From: Parvibaculaceae bacterium Mf 1.05b.01
GTDB taxonomy: Bacteria > Pseudomonadota > Alphaproteobacteria > Parvibaculales > Parvibaculaceae
Direction: 5' to 3'
Length of the DNA stretch: 64,000 nucleotides
Assembly: GCA_000509225.1 (NCBI GenBank)
Contig: BAOK01000001.1
Span: forward strand, 2,402,914-2,466,913
Shown: piece by piece, positions 42,534-50,748 of the stretch
Numbering within the stretch: position 1 is the first letter of the stretch
Layout of the letters: every line of letters starts with the position of its first letter
Notes under the pieces: model-generated
The model's database searches: none
What the model saw: the letters and a program-made list of their open reading frames with translations, nothing else
Told to the model about the DNA's origin: nothing
Program-made: the position numbers and the translations under genes

Positions 42534-43958
42534 CTAGTCTGCACCCGCAGGGGCTGCCTCTTTCTTCGTCAAAAACGGAGCAGATACAAGATAGACAGCA
42601 AACGCCGCCGCCATGCCGGGCAAGCCTTCAAAGACGGCCCCCTGCAAACCATAATGCCGCCAGATGAGCACTGCTGCGCACCCTGCGATGATCATGGCAA
42701 TGGCCTGTGGCTCGGCAACAGAACGTTTCAACGCCAACAGAATGAGCAACGGTCCAAAACTCGCCCCCAGAACCGACCAAGCCAAAATAACGAGAGAGAA
42801 AACACTCTGACTTCCGGACAAGGCAATGGCGAGTGCGAATGCGGTCATGGCAACCGTTGCACCACGCAGGAGAGCCGGGCGTTCCAGATTTGAGGGCAGC
42901 AGGTCGTGGGTGAGCGTTGCAGCACAAGTCAGAAGCAGCGAGTCAGCCGTCGACATGGTTGCGGCAAAGATACCTGCCAGGATGAGGCCGACAAGAAAGG
43001 CTGGAAGCAAATCCACCGCCATGACTGGCAATACAAGTTCCGGGTCCATCGAGCCGATGTCGCCTAAGTGCAGACGTGTCATCAGGCCGACGATGATGGC
43101 AATAGCAAAAAAACTTGCGTAGAAGCCATAATACCAGGCACGCGCAGTGCCCATTCGCTCCCGATCTTCCAGCGCCATAAACCGGATCATGATGTGCGGT
43201 TGGCCAATCACGCAGGCGCCAGCAAACATCCATCCAACGACAAAAAGGAGCGCACCAAATGCGCCGGGCACCAAAAGATCTCCCGCTGCAAACCAATTGA
43301 GATAGTCGGGAATTTCAGCAAGTGCCTGGTAGGACGCGCCAATGCCCCCAAATGAGACAAGGGCGACCACCATGAGCAACACCATGGCCACATACATGAC
43401 AGTTGACTGAACAGCATCTGTCCAGATTGACGCGCGAAAACCGCCGATCATGCAATAGCTTGCTACCATGAGGGCAGCGATCACCGCACCCCACTCCACG
43501 GGCCAATCGAGCAGCACTTCCAGTGCTTTGCCGCCAGCGCTGAGTTGTGCGGCGGCATAGGCGCCTAAGAAGATGAGGGTCATCAACGATGCCACAAGGC
43601 GCAGCCACCGCATCTCCGCGCCCTGCCACGTCGCCAGGGCCCCAGAGAATGTCAGCGCATCACGTGTCTGCGAAACCTCCCGCAATCGGCGATGCACAAA
43701 AAGGGACGTCAGATAATCTCCCAGTATCAGACCAAACCCCAGCCAAATGACGCTCAGACCCGACACATAGGTGAAGCCCATAATGCCGATAAACATGTAG
43801 CCGCTATTGTTTGTCGCAACAGCAGACAGGCCGACAAGCATGGGAGAGACCGAGCGTCCGGCAAGATAATAGTCACCTGCGGACCCATCACTTCTGCGGC
43901 TGGAGAGAAAGCCCACGAGGAGAAAGAGGGCGAGAAAGAGGATGAAACCAGCCAGCAT
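42534..43958 (-). CDS. Sodium:solute symporter (SSS family)
   Basis: 474 residues with about 13 membrane helices. SSS-family landmarks are DYYLAGRSVSPMLVGLSAVATNNSGYMFIG (helix 1-2 with the Na+ site), SYCMIGGFRASIWTDAVQ, and IFAATMSTADSLLLTCAATLTHDLLP, which holds the second Na+ site. It resembles PutP-type proline/solute symporters, but the substrate is unclear. In this context it may import an aromatic or carboxylate. It is followed upstream on the same strand by the HXXEE protein (14-base gap). Confidence 0.9.
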   Translation of the reverse strand: MLAGFILFLALFLLVGFLSSRRSDGSAGDYYLAGRSVSPMLVGLSAVATNNSGYMFIGIMGFTYVSGLSVIWLGFGLILGDYLTSLFVHRRLREVSQTRDALTFSGALATWQGAEMRWLRLVASLMTLIFLGAYAAAQLSAGGKALEVLLDWPVEWGAVIAALMVASYCMIGGFRASIWTDAVQSTVMYVAMVLLMVVALVSFGGIGASYQALAEIPDYLNWFAAGDLLVPGAFGALLFVVGWMFAGACVIGQPHIMIRFMALEDRERMGTARAWYYGFYASFFAIAIIVGLMTRLHLGDIGSMDPELVLPVMAVDLLPAFLVGLILAGIFAATMSTADSLLLTCAATLTHDLLPSNLERPALLRGATVAMTAFALAIALSGSQSVFSLVILAWSVLGASFGPLLILLALKRSVAEPQAIAMIIAGCAAVLIWRHYGLQGAVFEGLPGMAAAFAVYLVSAPFLTKKEAAPAGAD

Positions 43959-43972
43959 GTTTGTGCCTTATC

Positions 43973-44755
43973 TTAAGTGCGTCGAAACAGACGGAATAGA
44001 ATGTTTGCCACCAATGGTGCGAAAATCAGAAATCCAAAGGTTGCCAGAAGCTGTGGCGACCATTCCGGTATTCCAGCTGCTGCAATAATGGTTGGGAGCA
44101 ATACGTGCCCCGCCACACCGAATGCAATGCCACCGGCAATCATAACAAGGCTGACATTCGCCTCTCTGCGTGCATGTCGGAAATAGGCAATCGAGATGGG
44201 CAAGAACAGCACGAGTGATGTTGCAAGCCCCGGATTGTATTCCCCATTTGTGAGCGCGATCAGGATATGAAACAAACCATTCGTGAGCATGAGACCGGCC
44301 GCGGCAAGCCCTACCCAGGGCAAGCGGCGCCCCGCCCAGATCGCAAGCAGGAACGGAACCCAGACGGCGAGTGTATTGATGCGATAGATCGCCAGATCAG
44401 TAAGACGGGGACCACCCTCACCGTATCGAGCGGCAAGCTGCGCATTGCCGTATTCAATGAAATAGTAAGCGCGACCGTAGAGGTCGATCCCGTGTTCTTC
44501 AAACTGGTGCAATAGATAGGCAATCAACAATAGCCAAGCAGCTGTTGCAAGCGGATCGCGCACGCCACCTGCACTTACGCTCACGCCTGAGAAGACCATG
44601 AAGACGGCAAAGGCGGCACCACCCAGCCCGACAAGCACCCATCCTGTTTCAAGCAACGCCACGCCCATCACCGTAAAATGGGCGAGCGGCACCAGCAGGA
44701 TCAACAGAATTGGAATGGCCAGCCGAAAAGGTTCGCGCACGGATGCGTCAGACAT
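43973..44755 (-). CDS. HXXEE-domain integral membrane protein
   Basis: 260 residues with about seven hydrophobic helices. The H83-Q-F-E86-E87 motif after a membrane helix (LLLIAYLLHQFEEHG) and the later NGLFHILIALTNGEYNPGLATSLVLFLP match the HXXEE family (PF13787), whose function is unknown though the conserved His/Glu suggest a metal-dependent membrane enzyme. ATG 44755 follows GGGGGAG. It is likely co-transcribed with the symporter. Confidence 0.8.
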   Translation of the reverse strand: MSDASVREPFRLAIPILLILLVPLAHFTVMGVALLETGWVLVGLGGAAFAVFMVFSGVSVSAGGVRDPLATAAWLLLIAYLLHQFEEHGIDLYGRAYYFIEYGNAQLAARYGEGGPRLTDLAIYRINTLAVWVPFLLAIWAGRRLPWVGLAAAGLMLTNGLFHILIALTNGEYNPGLATSLVLFLPISIAYFRHARREANVSLVMIAGGIAFGVAGHVLLPTIIAAAGIPEWSPQLLATFGFLIFAPLVANILFRLFRRT

Positions 44756-44847
44756 AATTCTCCCCCAGGACCTCTTTTGCTCGACCGCATCTAACGTCTC
44801 AGAGTGTGACGGTGTCGCATGAAGAGATCAAGAAAGCAGAATCCTGT

Positions 44848-45387
44848 TTATTCCGCAGCAGCAGATCCCTTCGCCTTGTGGATTTCCATTTTGACGGGTG
44901 GTTTTGAAAAGGATGGCTCTGTTGCCGTCAGCTGCGCGAGGGCATGTTCTCTGTCCGCAGCTGTAAATTCACCAGTCGTCAGGCAGAATTCGACGAAATT
45001 GTCGTTCGGGTCTTTTGTGTAGATGGACCGGCACCATTCATGGTCCAGCTCCAAGACAGCATATCCGGCATCCAACCATTGCTGCATGCGCACGTTGAAA
45101 GCATCCACATCCGGCACGTCAAAGGAGATGTGATTGATTTGATCAGGCACACCGGCTGCTTTGGACAGGTTGGTTTCAAACCCCTCCGTCCCGGGCACCT
45201 CATGCATTTCCCAGAACGCAATAAATTTGCTGTCGTCTTCCATACGGTAGAAGAAGTGTTTTGCCCACCCACCTTCAGGGACGGGCGCCACTTCAACCTT
45301 CACCAGATCAAAACCCATCACTCCCTCATAGAAGTCGTGAATGGCTTTCATGTCTTTCGCAGCAAGCGCCAAATGGTGATATCCCAT
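44848..45387 (-). CDS. VOC (glyoxalase/dioxygenase) superfamily protein
   Basis: 179 residues: two beta-alpha-beta-beta-beta modules. The first starts GYHHLALAAKDMKAIHDFYEGVMGF with H4 or H5 as a metal ligand, the second has QINHISFDVPDVDAFNVRM, and E in NDNFVEFCLTTG closes the 2-His-1-carboxylate-like site. Such proteins are ring-cleavage dioxygenases, glyoxalases or epimerases. The neighbours favour a role in ring cleavage or metabolite processing. ATG 45387 follows GGAGGAGAG. It lies 16 bases after the next gene upstream. Confidence 0.83.
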   Translation of the reverse strand: MGYHHLALAAKDMKAIHDFYEGVMGFDLVKVEVAPVPEGGWAKHFFYRMEDDSKFIAFWEMHEVPGTEGFETNLSKAAGVPDQINHISFDVPDVDAFNVRMQQWLDAGYAVLELDHEWCRSIYTKDPNDNFVEFCLTTGEFTAADREHALAQLTATEPSFSKPPVKMEIHKAKGSAAAE

Positions 45388-45403
45388 ATGCTCTCTCCTC
45401 CGT

Positions 45404-46045
45404 CTATTTGTCTGTATCGACCATGCTCATCACATCGGATGACCCGTCGCCATCTGGCATCGGCACTTCGATCACGCGTTCCTCTACATCGTCATATTCG
45501 AGCCGGAGCGCGCGGCTCATAATCGCGTGCATCTCATACATTGCGGTGATGTAGGTGAGCTCCAGGATTTCCACATCACTCAGATGCTTCTTCAACGCCG
45601 CAAATGTGCCATCTGATACTCGGCCATTATCCATGACCATCTCATCTGTGTAGGCAAGGACCGCGCGCTCAACGTCTGAGAAGCAATCTGCCACATGCCA
45701 GTGTGGCAGCGCTTCGATCTGTTCTTCGGAGAAACCAACGTCGCGGCAGGACTTGCAATGCTGCGAAAAGACAAATTGCGACCCGCGCACATAGCCTGCA
45801 CGGGTTTGCCCCAACTCACGCAGTTTGGGACTGAGCTTGCGATTGGGATCCCGATAAAACTGAAAACCTTCCACCGCATGCTTGAAGCAATCAGGCACAA
45901 GTGCGAAGACAGTCCACCAGTTGCCGGGGGTTCCGGTTGCTGTGCCTGGGTTTTCGACCGGATCCCGATCTTGAAACAAGAGCTGGTAGATCTGATCGAT
46001 AAACGGATCCGCATCGGCTTTCGCCACCTGCGCCAGTCTGGGCAT
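45404..46045 (-). CDS. Carboxymuconolactone-decarboxylase-family (AhpD-like) protein
   Basis: 213 residues. The AhpD-like core is visible: REL..TRAGYVRGSQFVFSQHCKSCRDVGFSEEQIEALP, with the redox pair C97-C100 (CKSC), then ERAVLAYTDEMVMDNGRVSDGTFAALKKHLSDVEILELTYITAMYEMHAIMSRALRLE, the second half typical of the family. ATG 46045 follows GGGAG. Members work in protocatechuate degradation or as peroxidase partners. A MarR-type dyad lies in the promoter. It forms a pair with the VOC gene. Confidence 0.85.
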   Translation of the reverse strand: MPRLAQVAKADADPFIDQIYQLLFQDRDPVENPGTATGTPGNWWTVFALVPDCFKHAVEGFQFYRDPNRKLSPKLRELGQTRAGYVRGSQFVFSQHCKSCRDVGFSEEQIEALPHWHVADCFSDVERAVLAYTDEMVMDNGRVSDGTFAALKKHLSDVEILELTYITAMYEMHAIMSRALRLEYDDVEERVIEVPMPDGDGSSDVMSMVDTDK

Positions 46046-46075
46046 GGCTTGCTCCCTCACAATTGTCTTTGCTAT

Positions 46076-46094
46076 TTGTAAGATAAACTTACAA
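46076..46094. promoter_or_regulatory. MarR-type operator dyad
   Basis: TTGTAAG-ATAAA-CTTACAA is a perfect inverted repeat between the divergent CMD-like and MarR genes, and is therefore the probable MarR binding site. Confidence 0.75.
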
Positions 46095-46124
46095 TATATT
46101 CAAGCTACCCACGTGAGGGGAGAT

Positions 46125-46607
46125 ATGACGCAGCGGCCGAAAAAGAATATTCCCGTCGGACGGGGTCTGATGACGAGCCTGCTCGAAGGCTTTATGTGGC
46201 TCGACCGCGGCCTGCAGCAAAATTTGCAAGCCCACGGGCTTCCGAGCGTACGTCGTCTAGAATCGATGGTGCTGGTTTATGTCGCCTCTGGCATCCAACG
46301 CCCGAGTGATCTTGCACGGACGCTTGGCGTCACCCGTCAGTCGATCAACTCAGCCGTCCGGGAGCTGGAAGAGAAAGGGCTGATAGAGCTCACACCTGAC
46401 CCGGCAGATAAACGCTGCAAACTGATCCGTTTTTCGCGTGAAGGGCGGCCCGTACACATAGCCGCAGCGAACATTATGTCGAACCTGGAAGCGGCACTGG
46501 TCGACCGTCTAGGAGACCAAACCATCAATGCGTTGCTTGAAGGCCTTACGAAAGAATGGGGCGACGTGCCAAACGTGGCCACTGAAATTGAGGATGCTGC
46601 TTCATAA
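46125..46607 (+). CDS. MarR family transcriptional regulator
   Basis: 160 residues with the MarR winged helix: RPSDLARTLGVTRQSINSAVRELEEKGLIELTPDPADKRCKLIRFSREGRPV, in which DPADKR is the wing. ATG 46125 follows AGGGGAGAT and is preferred to 46044, which overlaps the divergent gene. It likely controls the CMD-VOC pair and itself through the dyad at 46076. Confidence 0.9.
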   Translation: MTQRPKKNIPVGRGLMTSLLEGFMWLDRGLQQNLQAHGLPSVRRLESMVLVYVASGIQRPSDLARTLGVTRQSINSAVRELEEKGLIELTPDPADKRCKLIRFSREGRPVHIAAANIMSNLEAALVDRLGDQTINALLEGLTKEWGDVPNVATEIEDAAS

Positions 46608-46646
46608 GCAATGCACCCACGGTCACTAATGGGGGAGTGATCGACC

Positions 46647-47180
46647 ATGGACACAGCACTTGCGACAGCCAACGATTTACTCAGCGATCATTACGTGACA
46701 CTCAAGTTTGTGCACGTGGTGTTTGCGGCTATGTGGGCCTGGAGCACTTCTGTTGCCTATGGCAACTATCTGGTTCCCTTGTTCCGCGACTGGCAAAGAG
46801 CACCGCATGACCCCGAGCGCATTCGGCTTCGCAACTGGGCCATGGAACGGTTCGATGAGGGCGCGAAGCTTGAGCACATTGCCTTCCCCATGTTGCTCAT
46901 TACGGGTCCGCTGCTGATGCTTGCTGGCGGGTGGACGCCGGACAGCGGATGGTTCACCATGAAGCTTGTCCTGATCGTTCTTGTCTTTCTGCCGATTGAA
47001 ATTGCGGACTTTCATCTTGCGCATTTTGGCGGCAACAAGGAGCGCCTGCGCGAGGCAGGGAATAGCATCGCCTATGAACAGGCGATCCACACGCATTGGT
47101 GGTTTCTCATCATCACCACGCCCATCGTTATCGTGTCGATCACCTTCACCTTTTACCTCGCCATCGTGAAGCCGTTCTGA
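46647..47180 (+). CDS. Four-helix integral membrane protein, CopD/DUF2269-like
   Basis: 177 residues, four membrane helices. The start of helix 1 (LKFVHVVFAAMWAWS) and the spacing of His residues (H22; H78 in LEHIAFPMLLITGPLLM; H124 and H127 in DFHLAHF; H151 and H153 in AIHTHWW) resemble heme-binding or CopD/HemJ-like membrane proteins. I cannot assign a family firmly. ATG 46647 has GGGGGAGTG upstream. It is followed 14 bases on by a second small membrane protein, likely a pair. Confidence 0.75.
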   Translation: MDTALATANDLLSDHYVTLKFVHVVFAAMWAWSTSVAYGNYLVPLFRDWQRAPHDPERIRLRNWAMERFDEGAKLEHIAFPMLLITGPLLMLAGGWTPDSGWFTMKLVLIVLVFLPIEIADFHLAHFGGNKERLREAGNSIAYEQAIHTHWWFLIITTPIVIVSITFTFYLAIVKPF

Positions 47181-47194
47181 GAAGGATCACGCCT

Positions 47195-47455
47195 ATGTCC
47201 AACTTGCCGCTGCCAGATGCCGCGACGGTCCGCCCTTTCACTTTTAACGACGCCCTGGTTGCGCGTATTGGGGCTGGGTTGTCGGCCTACATGCTCTTCG
47301 TCATCTATCCGGCCTATGGGTTTCTGCGCGGGTGGTGGCTGGGTGATTTCTCTTCGTTCTCGGCAGAAGGAATGCTGGTTGCCGTTGCGACATCAGGCGC
47401 TTTTGGCTTCTTCGCGCGCTGGATCATACTCACATATCTGCGGATCGACGCCTAA
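47195..47455 (+). CDS. Small two-helix membrane protein
   Basis: 86 residues with two hydrophobic helices (about 27-48 and 58-80). ATG 47195 has AAGGATCA upstream, and an earlier in-frame ATG at 47096 overlaps the previous gene. No family is recognised. Position and spacing suggest it works with the upstream four-helix protein. Confidence 0.7.
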   Translation: MSNLPLPDAATVRPFTFNDALVARIGAGLSAYMLFVIYPAYGFLRGWWLGDFSSFSAEGMLVAVATSGAFGFFARWIILTYLRIDA

Positions 47456-47565
47456 CCGCTCGACACTTAAGCCAGTTGATCACTTCTGAAGAGTGACCGC
47501 TCATGGACGGCGCGGGCCGAGGATGACACACTGCGCGCATCCAACCCCCTATCGAGCGCTTTCTC

Positions 47566-48687
47566 ATGAACGATAATACAGATCAATTGTCTGACGCGAT
47601 TACCGAGCTGGTTCCGCCGCTGCTGCATTCTTTGGAAGGGCTTCTGTTTATCGGTCGGCACCTGCACCCACCGCGTCTCGAAGAAGTCGTCAAACATGTC
47701 GGGGCGCTCGACAAAGGTGTCGAAGAGGCACTCGGCGCTTTCCAGGCCGCAAACTGGCCTGAGGACTTTCATCCCTTTCGTGACCGTATCGTCACATCTT
47801 CTACTTCCGTGTTGCGCGCCTATGAAGAATTGCGTGCGGCGCTAGGCGATCCAGAGAATGGGATTATGGCGGCCTACCGTGCGTTGCGACATTCCTCTCG
47901 CGCCTTAGAAGCGCTCTATCCTGTGGCTGCTGTCTTGCCGCCGGTCAGTCGGTTTTTTCTGGAAGATGAGGAACGAGACGATGAGGAGCTGTTGCAGGCC
48001 CTTGCTGCAGAACGCACCGATGGCATGAGCGTTGGGGTGCATCATTTCGGCAATGAGAAGAAAGAACGCGGCGGTTTCTCACTCTATGTGCCGGAAAACT
48101 ATGATCCTTCAAAATCTTATCCCCTCATGGTCGCAATGCATGGGGGCAGCGGACATGGACGAGACTTTCTCTGGTCCTGGATCCGAACGGCGCGCAGCCG
48201 GGGCGTCATCCTCTTAAGCCCGAGCTCTTCAGACGGCACCTGGTCACTCATGGGCGATGACGTAGATAGCCCCAATCTGGACCGCATGCTCGCCCATGTC
48301 ACAGAGCACTGGTCAATTGACACGAGCAAGCTCCTGCTCACAGGCATGAGCGACGGCGGCACGTTCACCTATGTGCAAGGGTTGCAGAGCGATTCCAAAT
48401 TCACGCACCTTGCTCCCATCTCTGCGAGCTTTCATCCGTTCCTATTGGAAGTTGTGGACGGCGAACGCATTAAAGGTCTGCCGATCTATCTGACCCATGG
48501 TGCCAAAGACTGGATGTTCCCGATAGACATTGCCAGGACAGCCTATCGCGCTCTTGGCGGCGGCGGCGCGGACATTGTCTATCGCGAGATTGGCGACCTT
48601 AGTCACACCTACCCTCGCGAAGAGAATGCCCGCATCCTTGATTGGTTTCTGGACGGCAAACGTCCGGAAGAAACTGCAGCCTCTTAA
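47566..48687 (+). CDS. Carboxylesterase/phospholipase-type alpha/beta hydrolase with extra N-terminal domain
   Basis: 373 residues. The C-terminal part (about 155-365) is an alpha/beta hydrolase: LYVPENYDPSKSYPLMVAMHGGSGHGRDF (oxyanion region), nucleophile in LLTGMSDGGTF, acidic residue in YLTHGAKDWMFP and His in IGDLSHTYPREE. The N-terminal 150 residues are a helical, acidic domain with no family I know. The LYVP...MHGGSG pattern fits the polyhydroxybutyrate-depolymerase/phospholipase-carboxylesterase group. It ends four bases inside convergent GST. Confidence 0.85.
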   Translation: MNDNTDQLSDAITELVPPLLHSLEGLLFIGRHLHPPRLEEVVKHVGALDKGVEEALGAFQAANWPEDFHPFRDRIVTSSTSVLRAYEELRAALGDPENGIMAAYRALRHSSRALEALYPVAAVLPPVSRFFLEDEERDDEELLQALAAERTDGMSVGVHHFGNEKKERGGFSLYVPENYDPSKSYPLMVAMHGGSGHGRDFLWSWIRTARSRGVILLSPSSSDGTWSLMGDDVDSPNLDRMLAHVTEHWSIDTSKLLLTGMSDGGTFTYVQGLQSDSKFTHLAPISASFHPFLLEVVDGERIKGLPIYLTHGAKDWMFPIDIARTAYRALGGGGADIVYREIGDLSHTYPREENARILDWFLDGKRPEETAAS

Positions 48688-49319
48688 GCAGAAGCGCTTG
48701 GCCGCGCCGAGACTGCAGCGTGCCACCGTGCAAGGTCGGTATGCGCATCAGTCGGTGTGACCTTCACCCATTTAGCAAAATCGACGACAACCTGCGCCGT
48801 GATGTCCGCATAGCTATAGGTATCAATGGCGACGAACTCGCGATCCTTCAGGCGGGAGTTGAGCGTATCCATGAAAACGGTGAGGCGCGCACGCCCGCGC
48901 TCGGCCAGTTCGGGGATCTGCGCATAATTGACAGGCCCGGTGGTGGCACGGTCTTTCATGCCCGGCGATGAGTTGCGCAGCGTTTCAGCTACAGCTGACA
49001 GACCTTCCATCAACATGCGGGATTGCCAGTTGGCAACTAGGCCTTTTTCTTCCGGCGTCACACCGAGAAGGGGTGGCTCCGGGTAAGCGGCCTCCAGATA
49101 GGCAGCGATGCCGTCATTCTCAGTGAGGACGGTGCCATCTTCCAGTTTCAGAACGGGAATGGTGCAGGCCGGATTAATTGCCTTGAATTCATCCGTCAGC
49201 TGTTCAGCCTTTGCCATATCAATTTGAATGGTCTCAGCCGTAACACCCTTCTCTGCCATGAAGATGCGGGCCCGTCGTGGACTGGGTGCAGGTGTGTAAT
49301 CGTAGAATGTCAGGGCCAT
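48684..49319 (-). CDS. Glutathione S-transferase
   Basis: 211 residues: N-terminal thioredoxin-like domain (ALTFYDYTPAPSPRRARIFMAEKGV, cis-Pro in CTIPVLKLEDGTVLTENDGIAAYLE, the glutathione-binding ES/EN loop) and a helical C-terminal domain with FMDTLNSRLKDREFVAIDTYSYADITAQV. The Ser near SPRR is the likely activating residue. It detoxifies or isomerises electrophiles, which fits a xenobiotic-handling neighbourhood. Confidence 0.9.
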   Translation of the reverse strand: MALTFYDYTPAPSPRRARIFMAEKGVTAETIQIDMAKAEQLTDEFKAINPACTIPVLKLEDGTVLTENDGIAAYLEAAYPEPPLLGVTPEEKGLVANWQSRMLMEGLSAVAETLRNSSPGMKDRATTGPVNYAQIPELAERGRARLTVFMDTLNSRLKDREFVAIDTYSYADITAQVVVDFAKWVKVTPTDAHTDLARWHAAVSARPSASA

Positions 49320-49416
49320 AGGAGGCCTCCCTTTTCGCTGTTCTTAAAACAGTCTGTTATCAATTTTCCGAGCCTAACGAGGAGCGTCCGGTCAGCCCAT
49401 CACATTTAGGTGTCGC

Positions 49417-49830
49417 TCACATAAAACCCGAAACCGTTTCAATGTTGAGCTGCCCCGCAAGGCCTGCGTCCCTGTGCACCTCAATCGCCTGGTATTCCGG
49501 CGACATGGTCATTTCGAGCATGGCTTTTCGCGACGGATACTGAACGCAGGCAATCACATCCCAGTCTTCCGCCACCTCTCCGATGAGAGTCAGCGTGACT
49601 GCGCCCCCATAAATCATTTTCCCGCCTAAGCCTTCTACGAGCTTGGACACTTCTGCGCCGTACCGCTGATAGGCTTCCGCCCCACTAATGTCTGGGTCGC
49701 GGCCATCGGCATATTGCGCTTTGTCATAGAATTTGAGCAGGTTGACCATGACAATCGGTCCCTCGACCGAGCCGCTGGTCCATTCTTTTATCTGCGCTTC
49801 GTTGGGGCGCATTGCATTTACGACATCCAT
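49417..49830 (-). CDS. DUF1330 family protein
   Basis: 137 residues: PIVMVNLLKFYDKAQY, GAEAYQRYGAEVSKLVEGLGGKMIYGG, DWDVIACVQYPSRKAMLEMTMSPEYQAIEVHRDAGL, the dimeric ferredoxin-like DUF1330 fold (related to EthD/ABM). Function unknown. ATG 49830 with AAGGAG six bases upstream is chosen over a much longer frame that runs into the repeat. It is divergent from a TetR gene across a large dyad. Confidence 0.87.
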   Translation of the reverse strand: MDVVNAMRPNEAQIKEWTSGSVEGPIVMVNLLKFYDKAQYADGRDPDISGAEAYQRYGAEVSKLVEGLGGKMIYGGAVTLTLIGEVAEDWDVIACVQYPSRKAMLEMTMSPEYQAIEVHRDAGLAGQLNIETVSGFM

Positions 49831-49862
49831 TTTCCCGCTCCTTCTGCTATCAACAGCATTAT

Positions 49863-49906
49863 GAGAATATCTAATTTTGACACTATATGTGCCATTAGTT
49901 ATTCTC
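49863..49906 (+). promoter_or_regulatory. Promoter embedded in a 44-bp dyad
   Basis: GAGAATATCTAAT (49863-49875) and ATTAGTTATTCTC (49894-49906) are inverted copies with one mismatch. TTGACA (49877-49882) and TATTCT (49900-49905), 17 bases apart, form a rightward promoter inside the dyad. A TetR operator controlling DUF1330 and the regulator itself is likely. Confidence 0.7.
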
Positions 49907-49912
49907 GTCCAG

Positions 49913-50004
49913 AGCGGTTTTGTCTGCACTGCCACAAGACCGCTTGGGCCATAGTTTGGGCGCGTTTCCGGACGGACAACCGATTCCACTTATCCTGGAA
50001 ACGC
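49913..50004. repeat. Two-hairpin intergenic repeat, copy 4
   Basis: Hairpin 1: AGCGGTTTTG (49913-49922) with CAAGACCGCT (49935-49944), one G-T pair. Hairpin 2: GCGTTTCC (49962-49969) with GGAAACGC (49997-50004). It lies in the leader of the TetR gene. Confidence 0.85.
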
Positions 50005-50034
50005 TTAGGTAGATTGAAGACAGGAGATCCTCAG

Positions 50035-50631
50035 GTGTCCATCGCGGAAGACAAGACAACACAGCAAGTTGATGGTCGGCTGAACAGGAGCACGCGCACA
50101 CGCGCGGCAATCGTCGAGGCAATGGTGGAACTTGTTGGGGGCGGGAACGCGGCACCTACAAGTGAAGAGGTGGCCGAGCGGGCAAATGTTGGCCTTCGTA
50201 CCGTATTCCGCCACTTTGAGGATATGGAAACGCTCTATCAGGAAGTTGACCAGGTCATTAAGGCGCGGGTATTTCCTCAATTTGATCTAAAAAGGCTAGA
50301 TGGCCCCTTGGAAGATCGCGCCCGCAAGCTGATTGAGCGCCGCGCCCATTTCTTCGAAACAGTTCACCCATTTATGATGTGTACGATCGCGCGGAAGTGG
50401 AAGTCGCCCTACTTAACCCGCTCGTACGACGCCTTCGCCGAATTTCAACGCACCTTTCTTTTCAAGAATCTGCCCGAAGTAAAAGAACTGTCTCCCGCTC
50501 TCCAATATGCGGCGGACCAGGTCGCTTCCTATGATTCCTGGAACCGTATGAAAAATGTTCAGCAGTTGGACGCCGCAGATGTCATCGAAGCACAGTTGGC
50601 CGGTGTACTGGCCATTATTCGCGGAGCTTGA
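50035..50631 (+). CDS. TetR family transcriptional regulator
   Basis: 198 residues from GTG 50035, which has AGGAGATCC upstream; earlier in-frame codons run through the repeat and dyad and are rejected. The helix-turn-helix is RAAIVEAMVELVGGGNAAPTSEEVAERANVGLRTVFRHFEDMETLY. The recognition helix (LRTVFRHF) is of the type seen in small TetR proteins. Probable targets are itself and DUF1330; the DUF3604 gene begins 117 bases after it. Confidence 0.87.
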   Translation: MSIAEDKTTQQVDGRLNRSTRTRAAIVEAMVELVGGGNAAPTSEEVAERANVGLRTVFRHFEDMETLYQEVDQVIKARVFPQFDLKRLDGPLEDRARKLIERRAHFFETVHPFMMCTIARKWKSPYLTRSYDAFAEFQRTFLFKNLPEVKELSPALQYAADQVASYDSWNRMKNVQQLDAADVIEAQLAGVLAIIRGA

Positions 50632-50748
50632 TTTTTATTCCGCAGAGTGGAACTCGTTAAATCTGGCGCTGATGGCTTGCCTCCATTCCCCTAAAACCTA
50701 AAGCTAGGAACCTGCGCGATCAGCGCGGCGAACGGGAGGGGACGTCCG

